Source: CAINVV01 sp036508555
GTDB lineage: Bacteria; Bacteroidota; Bacteroidia; Bacteroidales; Prolixibacteraceae
Length of the DNA stretch: 20,571 nt
NCBI GenBank assembly: GCA_036508555.1
Contig: DATCHD010000117.1
Coordinates: 1-20,571 of the forward strand
Direction of reading: 5' to 3'
The notes beneath the pieces were generated by a model. That model searched no databases and had not been told where the DNA came from. It saw nothing but the letters and a program-made list of their open reading frames with translations. The position numbers and the translations under genes were made by a program. Below, in pieces: positions 8,865 to 14,717 of this stretch. Positions within the stretch are counted from its first letter, which is position 1, and each line of letters starts with the position of its first letter.

Positions 8865-8885
8865 ATTCCGGACTTGATCCGGAAT
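8865..8885. repeat. REP-like palindrome, arms ATTCCGGA / TCCGGAAT
   Basis: Two perfect 8-bp arms (8865-8872 and 8878-8885) flank a 5-nt loop, CTTGA. The wording GTCATTCCGGACTTGATCC is of the kind found as a dispersed extragenic palindrome in many bacterial genomes. It lies in the gap between the divergent FAD-oxidoreductase and C1-peptidase genes. A short minus-strand open frame through it (8849-9034) looks like a spurious repeat-derived frame. Confidence 0.6.
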
Positions 8886-9063
8886 CCCCTGAATAAGAAT
8901 GGGATGCTGAAATAAACAGGATGAGCAGGATCCCGTAGGAAAGTTTTAAACCTCTCATTGAATGGGCGTTTATAGATAATTAGTTCTGGTTTTGCAACTT
9001 TTCCCTTATTATTTTGTTCCAGATGCAATAACACAAACTTACCAAATATTAATTCCTCCCTTT

Positions 9064-9767
9064 ATGACAAACCTAAACTTTACGCCAAAATTTGGCTGGC
9101 TGCCGGATTGGCCCGATTTCTCCTCGGTTATCCGCACTGGGACAGAAAGATTCGGTCAAAAAAATGCTTGCAAAGCTGGCTCCTTCAGGCGCTCCCGGCG
9201 CTGCTTCAGTCAATTTATCGCAGTGGTTTCCTCCTATACAAAACGGCCCGCACGTTGATGCATCAAACCGGCGACAGCGGCACTTTTATGCGCAACATGA
9301 TGGGAGCCATGACCCTTTTCGGCGTGCCGCCGGAGGAGTACTGGCCCTACAATGAGCCGGATTTCGATCTCGAACCAACCGGAACCACTCCGGCGGATTT
9401 ATTAGCCAGCATCAAAAAGAGTCTGGCTTCCTCGCTTCCGCTGATGTTCGGATTCACAGTCTATAGTTCTATCGCACAATCAAATACCAATCACGGCAAA
9501 ATCCCGTATCCCGAAAGAGGCGACAAGGTGGAGGGTGGTCATGCGGTGGTTGCGGCCGGCTACGATGATGGAATGAAGATCAGAAATGTAGCGGCGGGTG
9601 CGAGAGAGACTACCGGAGCTATCCTAGTAAGAAATTCTTGGGGAGCCGGTTGGGGAGACCAGGGATATGGCTGGCTGCCTTATGATTACATTCTGAAAGG
9701 ATTAGCCATCGAGTGGTGGTCGCTCCTGAAAAACGAGTGGGTCGACACAGGGAATTTCAATCCGTGA
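9064..9767 (+). pseudogene. C1 (papain-like) cysteine peptidase, decayed, catalytic Cys segment deleted
   Basis: The gene is readable only by joining three frames. Frame one from ATG 9064 gives MTNLNFTPKFGWLPDWPD. Frame two (about 9140-9226) gives LGQKDSVKKMLAKLAPSG and ...ASVNLSQW. Frame three (about 9228-9767) gives FLLYKTARTLMHQTGDSG, MTLFGVPPEEYWPYN, KVEGGHAVVAAGYDD with the catalytic His, and VRNSWGAGWGDQGYGWLPYD with the catalytic Asn. In intact members, the W of LSQW is followed by about 40 residues containing the active-site Cys (GSCTANA) before FLYKT; that block is gone at about 9227. A second, in-frame loss of about 20 residues is likely near 9380 (EPT joined to GTTPADLL). The enzyme cannot be active. 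Confidence 0.85.
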
Positions 9768-9772
9768 AATTC

Positions 9773-9801
9773 TTGATTGGAATAAATATAGCGTAACTTT
9801 G
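9773..9801 (+). promoter_or_regulatory. Bacteroidota-type promoter for the DUF5618 gene
   Basis: TTG at 9773-9775 and a perfect -7 TAACTTTG at 9794-9801 are separated by 18 nt. The start codon follows about 12 nt downstream of the -7 element, so the leader would be very short. Confidence 0.55.
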
Positions 9802-9813
9802 TAAAAACAAGAA

Positions 9814-10224
9814 ATGATGGCAATCACCGATCAGGATAAGATCAAAACCAAGTACTACACGGAAGCGATCCGCTACATGGATAATGCAAAAGAAACCCTT
9901 AAGAAAGCAGGGAAAGAGGATTTTTTTTATGTTGATAAAAAATATGTAAAAACCGCCTGCGGCACTGCATATAATGCTGTATTACTAGCACTTGACGGCT
10001 ACTTGCTTCTTAAAGGCGTCGAGAAGAAGAAAGGAAGAAAAGACATTAGCTATTACGAAGAAGAGATATCTAAACTGGATAAGAAATTATTGAATTATGT
10101 CAATGACGCTTACCACACTCTCCATCTATCCGGATATTACGATGGGGTTAAGGATTCAAAAATTATCCTTGAGGGTTTTCGTTTGGCCTTCCTTATCATT
10201 GACAAACTAAAACCGGCAGCCTGA
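9814..10224 (+). CDS. DUF5618 family protein (HEPN-like helical)
   Basis: A 136-aa (or 135-aa from the second ATG at 9817) soluble, charged, helical protein with the conserved Bacteroidota pattern YYTEAIRYMDNAKETLKKAG, YVKTACGTAYNAVLLALDGY and LHLSGYYDGVKDSK. DUF5618 members are thought to be HEPN-like helical bundles. A clear RNase-type R-x4-H motif is not seen here, so catalytic activity is not supported; such proteins often act with a nucleotidyltransferase, none of which is encoded nearby. It has its own promoter (9773-9801), stands right after the decayed peptidase and 36 nt before the VOC gene. Function unknown. Confidence 0.78.
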   Translation: MMAITDQDKIKTKYYTEAIRYMDNAKETLKKAGKEDFFYVDKKYVKTACGTAYNAVLLALDGYLLLKGVEKKKGRKDISYYEEEISKLDKKLLNYVNDAYHTLHLSGYYDGVKDSKIILEGFRLAFLIIDKLKPAA

Positions 10225-10242
10225 TCAATTTTTTATTACAGT

Positions 10243-10272
10243 CCCCCTGAGGCACGTACCATGGTGAAAATT
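10243..10272. repeat. Imperfect direct repeat, copy 1 (VOC start region)
   Basis: CCCCCTG then AGGCACGTAC then GTGAAAATT, with four differing bases at the VOC start codon, matches the stretch at 10722-10752 inside the 3' end of rlmN (26 matching positions, one 1-nt gap, same strand, 480-bp offset). On the minus strand this copy reads IFTMVRASGGL then a stop, close to the IFTSVRAS end of RlmN. Confidence 0.6.
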
Positions 10273-10650
10273 GCACATATTGCCATTTGGACCAAAGACT
10301 TGGAAGCGGTGAGGGATTTTTACGTCCGCTATTTTAACGGCGTAAGCAATGATAAATATGTCAATCCAATCAAGAAATTTGAATCCTATTTTATCAGCTT
10401 TGAAAGTGGCCCGGCACTGGAAATAATGCGCAGGGAGTCTTTGGCTGATGGATCCCATGATATAAATGAACATCTCGGAATCACGCATATCGCCTTTACT
10501 TTGGGCTCAAAAGAAGTGGTAATTTCCCTTACCGAAAAACTTCGGGCAGATGGCTATAGAATTGTCGGAGAACCACGTACGAGTGGGGATGGCTATTTTG
10601 AAAGTGTGGTACTCGATGTTGAGGGAAATCGAATAGAGCTTTTAGCCTGA
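10261..10650 (+). CDS. VOC superfamily (glyoxalase/bleomycin-resistance fold) protein
   Basis: A 129-aa single-repeat-pair VOC protein. Metal-site candidates are in the expected four places: His6 (KIAHIAIW), Glu in PALEIM, His in GITHIAFT and the terminal Glu in GNRIELLA. The pattern LEAVRDFYVRYFNG...YFISFESG is typical of the subgroup annotated as glyoxalase/bleomycin resistance/dioxygenase. It may be a metal-dependent isomerase, lyase or thiol transferase in the cytoplasm; the substrate cannot be read from sequence. No TAnnTTTG was found upstream, so it may be read through from the DUF5618 gene. It is convergent with rlmN (11 nt between stops). Its start codon lies in a short repeat shared with rlmN. 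Confidence 0.87.
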   Translation: MVKIAHIAIWTKDLEAVRDFYVRYFNGVSNDKYVNPIKKFESYFISFESGPALEIMRRESLADGSHDINEHLGITHIAFTLGSKEVVISLTEKLRADGYRIVGEPRTSGDGYFESVVLDVEGNRIELLA

Positions 10651-10661
10651 AATCCCTTTGA

Positions 10662-11696
10662 CTAACTGATCAGGTTCTGTTCTTTTGTAGAGAGTAATCC
10701 GCACGCTGCGTAGATGTCCTGCCCCCTGGAGGCACGTACGGAAGTGAAAATTCCCTTGTCGTTGAGCTGATTCTTAAAATGCAGGATGGTCTCTTCGTCC
10801 GGACTTACCAAGGGCGTACCCGGAACCGGATGGAACCTGATCAGGTTGATCCGGCACTTGATGCCATTCAACAAACGAGCCAGCTCCTTTACGTGTAATG
10901 GAGTATCATTCAGACCGTTGAAAAGGATGTACTCAAAGGAAACTCTTCTCTGCCCGCTGAAATCCCATTTCCTGATCTCTTCAATCACTTCACGGATGGG
11001 ATAGGCAATCTGCACCGGCATCAGGCTCTTGCGCTGCTCATCGAAAGGGGTATGCAGACTGATGGCCAGATGCGCCTCGCTCTCTTTCAGGAAACGCTTC
11101 ATGGCAGGGACAATTCCGATGGACGACACCGTGATGCGCCTCGGACTCATCCCATAACCCCAGTCGGAAGTGAGAATTTCGATGCTCTTCAGCACTTCGT
11201 CGAGGTTATCGAAAGGCTCTCCCATGCCCATGTAGACGATATTCGAGACAGCCGCCGCCTCTTCGATGCTACGAATCTGATTGACGATTTCTCCCGCCGA
11301 CAGCTGACCCTGAAATCCCTGTTTGGCCGTCATGCAGAAGAGGCAGTCCATCTTGCAGCCTATCTGCGAGGAGACGCAGACCGTCGTCCGGTTATCGTCC
11401 GGAATCATGGCTGTTTCTATAAATTGATGCTTCCCGGTAGTGAAGAGATATTTTTTTGTACCATCGGCGCTGACCTGAACCTTCACCGGCAGGGAGGTAC
11501 CGAAATCGAAATTTTCTGCCAGCAACTCTCTGGTTTTCTTGGAGAGATTGCTCATCTCTTCGATCGAGTTGACAGGCTTTTTGTACAGCCAATCGGCTAT
11601 CTGTTTGGCCGCAAAGCCGGGTAATCCCAATTTTACGGTGAGTAAGACCAACTCATCCAACGTCTTACCGAATAGCGGTTCCCTGGTTACTTCCAT
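10662..11696 (-). CDS. rlmN: 23S rRNA (adenine-2503-C2)/tRNA (adenine-37-C2) methyltransferase RlmN
   Basis: A 344-aa radical-SAM methyltransferase that modifies A2503 of 23S rRNA and A37 of some tRNAs. The radical-SAM cluster motif is Cys114-x3-Cys118-x2-Cys121 (GCKMDCLFC). A near-C-terminal Cys (RGQDIYAACGLL, about residue 332) is the methyl-carrying Cys. YMGMGEPFDN is the conserved SAM-binding loop, and the N-terminal ...KQIADWLYKKPVNSIEEM is the accessory RNA-binding domain. Start taken at MEVTREPLFGKTLDEL; an in-frame ATG at 11720 would add eight residues that overlap the stop of the upstream remnant. Complete and probably functional. No strong promoter was identified. Confidence 0.96.
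   Translation of the reverse strand: MEVTREPLFGKTLDELVLLTVKLGLPGFAAKQIADWLYKKPVNSIEEMSNLSKKTRELLAENFDFGTSLPVKVQVSADGTKKYLFTTGKHQFIETAMIPDDNRTTVCVSSQIGCKMDCLFCMTAKQGFQGQLSAGEIVNQIRSIEEAAAVSNIVYMGMGEPFDNLDEVLKSIEILTSDWGYGMSPRRITVSSIGIVPAMKRFLKESEAHLAISLHTPFDEQRKSLMPVQIAYPIREVIEEIRKWDFSGQRRVSFEYILFNGLNDTPLHVKELARLLNGIKCRINLIRFHPVPGTPLVSPDEETILHFKNQLNDKGIFTSVRASRGQDIYAACGLLSTKEQNLIS
10722..10752. repeat. Imperfect direct repeat, copy 2 (inside rlmN 3' end)
   Basis: This is the coding sequence for the conserved F-T-S-V-R-A-S-R-G end of RlmN, and is matched by the stretch at 10243-10272 at the start of the VOC gene. Because this copy codes for conserved residues, it is likely the original. Confidence 0.6.
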
Positions 11697-11700
11697 CTTT

Positions 11701-11829
11701 TCAGAAAAATATCTTGGCATAAATATGGTCGTAGGGGATGCCCTTTTGGATCAACAGATCCCTCACTTCCACCACCATCAATGCCTGACCGCAAAGATAG
11801 CTTTGAAAGTTATAAAAAAGTAGCCACAT
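11701..11829 (-). pseudogene. C-terminal remnant of a ferredoxin-NADP reductase-like (FNR) oxidoreductase
   Basis: On the minus strand the frame ending at the TGA 11701-11703 reads YLCGQALMVVVEVRDLLIQK, then GIPYDHIYAKIFF and stop. This is the classic end of FNR/flavin-reductase NAD(P)-binding domains (YxCG.xxMV.EVxxLLxxKGIPxxxIxxExFF). A possible ATG at 11829 would give only 42 aa, and the residues before YLCG (WLLFYNFQS) do not fit the family, so only the last helix and strand remain. The FAD-binding domain and the GxGxxP loop are absent. It ends 4 nt before the preferred rlmN start, as if the full gene once preceded rlmN in an operon. Confidence 0.62.
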
Positions 11830-11834
11830 TTGGA

Positions 11835-11842
11835 TAACTTTG
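11835..11842 (+). promoter_or_regulatory. -7 element (TAACTTTG) for the yidD-znu operon
   Basis: A perfect TAnnTTTG match 18 nt before the first yidD ATG. No TTG is at the proper -33 distance (nearest is 29 nt upstream), so the promoter is only partly supported. No Zur operator could be recognised by eye. Confidence 0.4.
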
Positions 11843-11860
11843 TCCTGATTTTAAAGTATA

Positions 11861-12136
11861 ATGAGCTTCATTCAGCTTAAAATGATCAGAAAAAACCTAC
11901 AGGGAATCAGATGGGTATTTGTGCAGTTCGTGCTGCTTCCGGTCTATTTTTACCGGGCAGTCCTATCACCGATGACACCTTCTTCTTGCCGTCATGTACC
12001 TACCTGCTCGCAGTATGCTCTCGATGCGGTGAAGATTCACGGACCCATCCGGGGATTCCTGATGGCAACCAACCGGATTCTGCACTGCCACCCCTGGGGT
12101 ACCAGCGGGTACGATCCGGTGCCACCAAAAAAATAG
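11861..12136 (+). CDS. yidD: Membrane protein insertion efficiency factor YidD
   Basis: A 91-aa protein with the complete YidD signature: SPMTPSSCRHVPTCSQYALD (three clustered Cys) and LHCHPWGTSGYDPVP. An N-terminal amphipathic/hydrophobic stretch (VFVQFVLLPVYFYRAV) would hold it at the inner face of the cytoplasmic membrane, where the family assists YidC-dependent insertion. A second in-frame ATG at 11882 (MIRKNLQGIRW) is an equally plausible start and gives 84 aa, closer to the usual length. The stop lies 7 nt before znuA, so it is probably the first gene of the metal-transport operon. Confidence 0.92.
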   Translation: MSFIQLKMIRKNLQGIRWVFVQFVLLPVYFYRAVLSPMTPSSCRHVPTCSQYALDAVKIHGPIRGFLMATNRILHCHPWGTSGYDPVPPKK

Positions 12137-12143
12137 ACTATTT

Positions 12144-13010
12144 ATGCGAAAAACTATAATCATTCTGATTCTGATTCCGGTTATGTTTGCGTGCAATACG
12201 GCGCAGAAGAAACCAATAGAGAAAATTGTCTTTGCCAGCATCCTTCCGCTTCAGTATTTTACCGATCAGATCACCGGCAAATCCTATACCTGCGAGGTGA
12301 TGGTTCCTCCCGGCGTCGGACCCGAAACCTATAATCCCACGCCCCGGCAGATGGCCGAAATGTCGAAGGCCGGAGCCTATTTTGCCAATGGCTTTCTTGG
12401 CTTTGAAGAGGCTTATCTCGATAAATTTCAGTCTATCAATCCCGGATTGGCATTCATCAATACCTCAACCGGAGTGGAACTGATTCATGCTGAAGGACAT
12501 AACCACGGCGACCAGCAACACGAAAAAGGCGTGGATCCTCATACTTGGTCATCCCCGGATGGGGCCAAAATCATCGCCCGGAATATTTTTGACGGAATGG
12601 CGAAAATCGACCCTGCAAACAAAGAAAAATTTCAGGCGAACCTCGACAGGCTGTTATCAAAAATCGACAGTGTCGATCGCGAAGTGAAGGCAATTCTCGC
12701 CAATATTCCTTCGCGGACCTTCATGGTATTTCATCCTGCACTCGGGTATTTTGCACGGCAATACGGGCTCGAACAGCTTTCGATTGAGTTTGAAGGCAAG
12801 GTGCCTACTCCGAGGCATGTGCAGAATATCGTACTGCAGGCTAAGGCGCAAAAAATCGCCTACATCATGATTCAGAAGGAGTTCGACATCGAAAATGCGG
12901 AGATCATCTCCAATGAAACGGGGAGCAAGATCATTCAGATTGATCCGCTGGCTTACGACTGGCCAGGTGAAATGATCTCCCTCGCAAGGAAAATGGCTGC
13001 TGCAAAGTAG
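12144..13010 (+). CDS. znuA: Zinc (metal) ABC transporter substrate-binding lipoprotein, ZnuA-like
   Basis: A 288-aa cluster-9 substrate-binding protein. Residues 1-16 are a lipoprotein signal ending at Cys17 (PVMFAC), so it is membrane-tethered in the periplasm. A His-rich loop (HAEGHNHGDQQHEKG, 115-129) before DPHTWSSP is typical of zinc rather than manganese binders. Likely ligands are His133, His197 (FHPALGYFA), Asp267 (IDPLAYDW) and, at the first site, Glu61 in GVGPETYNPTP where many ZnuA proteins have His (GxDPHxYxP); the Glu variant is usual in Bacteroidota. Followed after 39 nt by the ATPase gene and then the permease, making a complete importer. Confidence 0.92.
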   Translation: MRKTIIILILIPVMFACNTAQKKPIEKIVFASILPLQYFTDQITGKSYTCEVMVPPGVGPETYNPTPRQMAEMSKAGAYFANGFLGFEEAYLDKFQSINPGLAFINTSTGVELIHAEGHNHGDQQHEKGVDPHTWSSPDGAKIIARNIFDGMAKIDPANKEKFQANLDRLLSKIDSVDREVKAILANIPSRTFMVFHPALGYFARQYGLEQLSIEFEGKVPTPRHVQNIVLQAKAQKIAYIMIQKEFDIENAEIISNETGSKIIQIDPLAYDWPGEMISLARKMAAAK

Positions 13011-13049
13011 CGCCTCAACCGCCGATTAATTTGTAAATTTATACCCGTT

Positions 13050-13829
13050 ATGCTACTGGAAAATCTGAGATATAATGTTCCGCTGATCGATATTAGGAAT
13101 ATCACGGTAGGTTACGATGAAAACATCATTCTTTCAGATGTTTCCCTCACCATCCACGATCGTGATTTTATTGGAGTGATCGGTCCGAATGGCGGAGGCA
13201 AGACCACCCTGCTGAAGGCCATTCTCGGCTTGTTGACACCCGTCCGCGGGGAGGTCGTTTTCCACAATTGCATGACCCAAGGCAATTATCACCGGATCGG
13301 TTATCTTCCGCAGATCAACAACATAGACCGGAAATTTCCGATTTCTGTGAGTGAGGTGGTAAAGTCTGGACTGATGTCCAAAAAGAGGATTATCAAATCC
13401 TACGCCCAAAAAGACCTTGAATTCGCCAACCAGCTGATGGAGCAAATGGGGATATACGAAATCCGCAACAAGGCCATCGGCGAGCTTTCCGGCGGACAGA
13501 TTCAGCGGGCCTTGCTTTGCCGGGCACTAGTCAACCAGCCCAAGCTGCTGGTATTGGACGAGCCAAACACTTACGTGGATAACCGGTTCGAAAAAGAATT
13601 GTATGAAAAGCTGAAAAAGCTGAACGAAAACATTGCTATATTGCTGGTATCCCATGACTTAGGCACTATTTCCACTTATGTCAAATCGATCGCTTGCGTG
13701 AACCACTCGCTCCATTACCATCCCGGGAACAAGATTACACCCGAGCTGATGGAGGCTTATGAATGCCCGATTCAGATCATCACCCACGGAAGAATTCCGC
13801 ATACCGTCTTAAAACAACACGAGCAATAA
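13050..13829 (+). CDS. znuC: Zinc (metal) ABC transporter ATP-binding protein, ZnuC-like
   Basis: A 259-aa ABC ATPase with Walker A GPNGGGKT (45-52), Q-loop Gln88, signature LSGGQ (146-150), Walker B LLVLDE (166-171) and H-loop His202. Its C-terminal tail is rich in His (SLHYHPGN and ECPIQIITHGRIPHTVLKQH), as in zinc/manganese family ATPases. It powers import through the permease encoded immediately downstream; its TAA shares one base with the permease ATG (TAATG), indicating translational coupling. All catalytic motifs are intact. Metal choice is inferred from ZnuA. Confidence 0.94.
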   Translation: MLLENLRYNVPLIDIRNITVGYDENIILSDVSLTIHDRDFIGVIGPNGGGKTTLLKAILGLLTPVRGEVVFHNCMTQGNYHRIGYLPQINNIDRKFPISVSEVVKSGLMSKKRIIKSYAQKDLEFANQLMEQMGIYEIRNKAIGELSGGQIQRALLCRALVNQPKLLVLDEPNTYVDNRFEKELYEKLKKLNENIAILLVSHDLGTISTYVKSIACVNHSLHYHPGNKITPELMEAYECPIQIITHGRIPHTVLKQHEQ

Positions 13830-14653
13830 TGGAGAATCTGATGTCGCTCCTGGAGATGAGTTTCTTTCGGAATGCCCTGCTGGCTTCCCTTCTCGCAAGT
13901 ATAACCTGCGGAATCATAGGAACATACATCGTTTCACGTCGCATCGTTTTTATCAGCGGCGGCATCACCCACGCCTCGTTTGGCGGCATCGGAATGGGCT
14001 ATTACCTGGGTTTCGACCCGATTCTGGGTGCCGTATTATTCGGAATCTTCTCAGCTTTGGGAATTGAATTCTTTACCAGGAAAGCCGATCTCCGCGAAGA
14101 CTCAGCCATCGCGATGCTCTGGGCGCTCGGCATGGCCCTCGGAATCATCTTCATTTTCCTGACACCCGGTTACGCCCCCAACCTGATGAGTTACCTCTTC
14201 GGAAATATCCTGACAGTTTCCCTGACCGACCTAATTTTTCTGGTATTACTGACCATTGGCATTGCCGCTTTTTTCATCGTTTTCTACCGGATGATCCTGT
14301 TTATCTCGTTCGATGAAGAATATGCGCTGACCAACAATACACCGGTGAGACTCTTTAATATCATTCTGATTTGCCTGGTTGCTCTAACTATTGTATTGAA
14401 CATCAGAGTGGTGGGAATCATTCTGGTTATGTCGCTGCTCACCATTCCGCAGGCCATCTCCAACCTGTTCACCCGCCATTTTCATATCATGATCTTCCTG
14501 TCCATACTCTTCGGATTTATTGGATCCCTGGCCGGCCTCATCTTCTCTTACGTCTACGATATCCCGTCAGGCGCTGCAATTATTTTTGCACTGGTGCTGA
14601 TGTACGGAGTCATCAAAATTTATTTTGTTACCAGAAAGATCTTCGCAACGTAA
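13829..14653 (+). CDS. znuB: Zinc (metal) ABC transporter permease, ZnuB-like
   Basis: A 274-aa polytopic inner-membrane protein of the ABC-3 permease family, with about eight hydrophobic segments. Family motifs include IGTYIVSRRIVFISGGITHASFGGIGMGYYLG at residues about 29-60, the conserved S-H-A-x-x-G coupling region, and VVGIILVMSLLTIPQAIS near the C-terminal third. The start at 13829 (MENLMSLLEMSFF) overlaps the znuC stop by one base; an in-frame ATG at 13763 lies well inside znuC and is rejected. Together with znuA and znuC it forms a full importer for Zn2+ or a similar divalent cation. Confidence 0.93.
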   Translation: MENLMSLLEMSFFRNALLASLLASITCGIIGTYIVSRRIVFISGGITHASFGGIGMGYYLGFDPILGAVLFGIFSALGIEFFTRKADLREDSAIAMLWALGMALGIIFIFLTPGYAPNLMSYLFGNILTVSLTDLIFLVLLTIGIAAFFIVFYRMILFISFDEEYALTNNTPVRLFNIILICLVALTIVLNIRVVGIILVMSLLTIPQAISNLFTRHFHIMIFLSILFGFIGSLAGLIFSYVYDIPSGAAIIFALVLMYGVIKIYFVTRKIFAT

Positions 14654-14673
14654 TTTTTCAATTCACTGGAGCT

Positions 14674-14701
14674 CCTTTTTCACTTTTCCTTTTTCACTTT
14701 T
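14674..14701 (+). repeat. Perfect tandem 14-bp repeat upstream of dnaG
   Basis: Two exact copies of CCTTTTTCACTTTT (14674-14687 and 14688-14701), followed by a partial third start (CAC), fill the region where the -33 promoter element of dnaG would be. Confidence 0.8.
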
Positions 14702-14704
14702 CAC

Positions 14705-14712
14705 TACATTTG
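14705..14712 (+). promoter_or_regulatory. -7 element (TACATTTG) for dnaG, only 5 nt from the ATG
   Basis: TACATTTG matches TAnnTTTG. With the usual start of transcription about 5-7 nt downstream, the mRNA would begin at or next to the ATG at 14718. No TTG is present at -33; the space is filled by a pyrimidine-rich tandem repeat. Confidence 0.4.
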
Positions 14713-14717
14713 TATGC

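Noticed and set aside
8849..9034. 61-codon open frame on the minus strand with a start and stop
   Set aside because: It reads through the REP-like palindrome and gives a repeat-derived peptide (FRIKSGMTG type) with no domain; treated as spurious.
11052..11624. 190-codon open frame on the plus strand inside rlmN
   Set aside because: It is the antisense shadow of rlmN, which has all radical-SAM motifs in the minus-strand frame.
11792..11799. TATCTTTG on the minus strand as a -7 promoter element for rlmN
   Set aside because: These bases are the codons TAT CTT TG(C) of the FNR remnant (YLCG), and no -33 element is present; the match to TAnnTTTG is probably incidental, though it cannot be excluded that it was co-opted.
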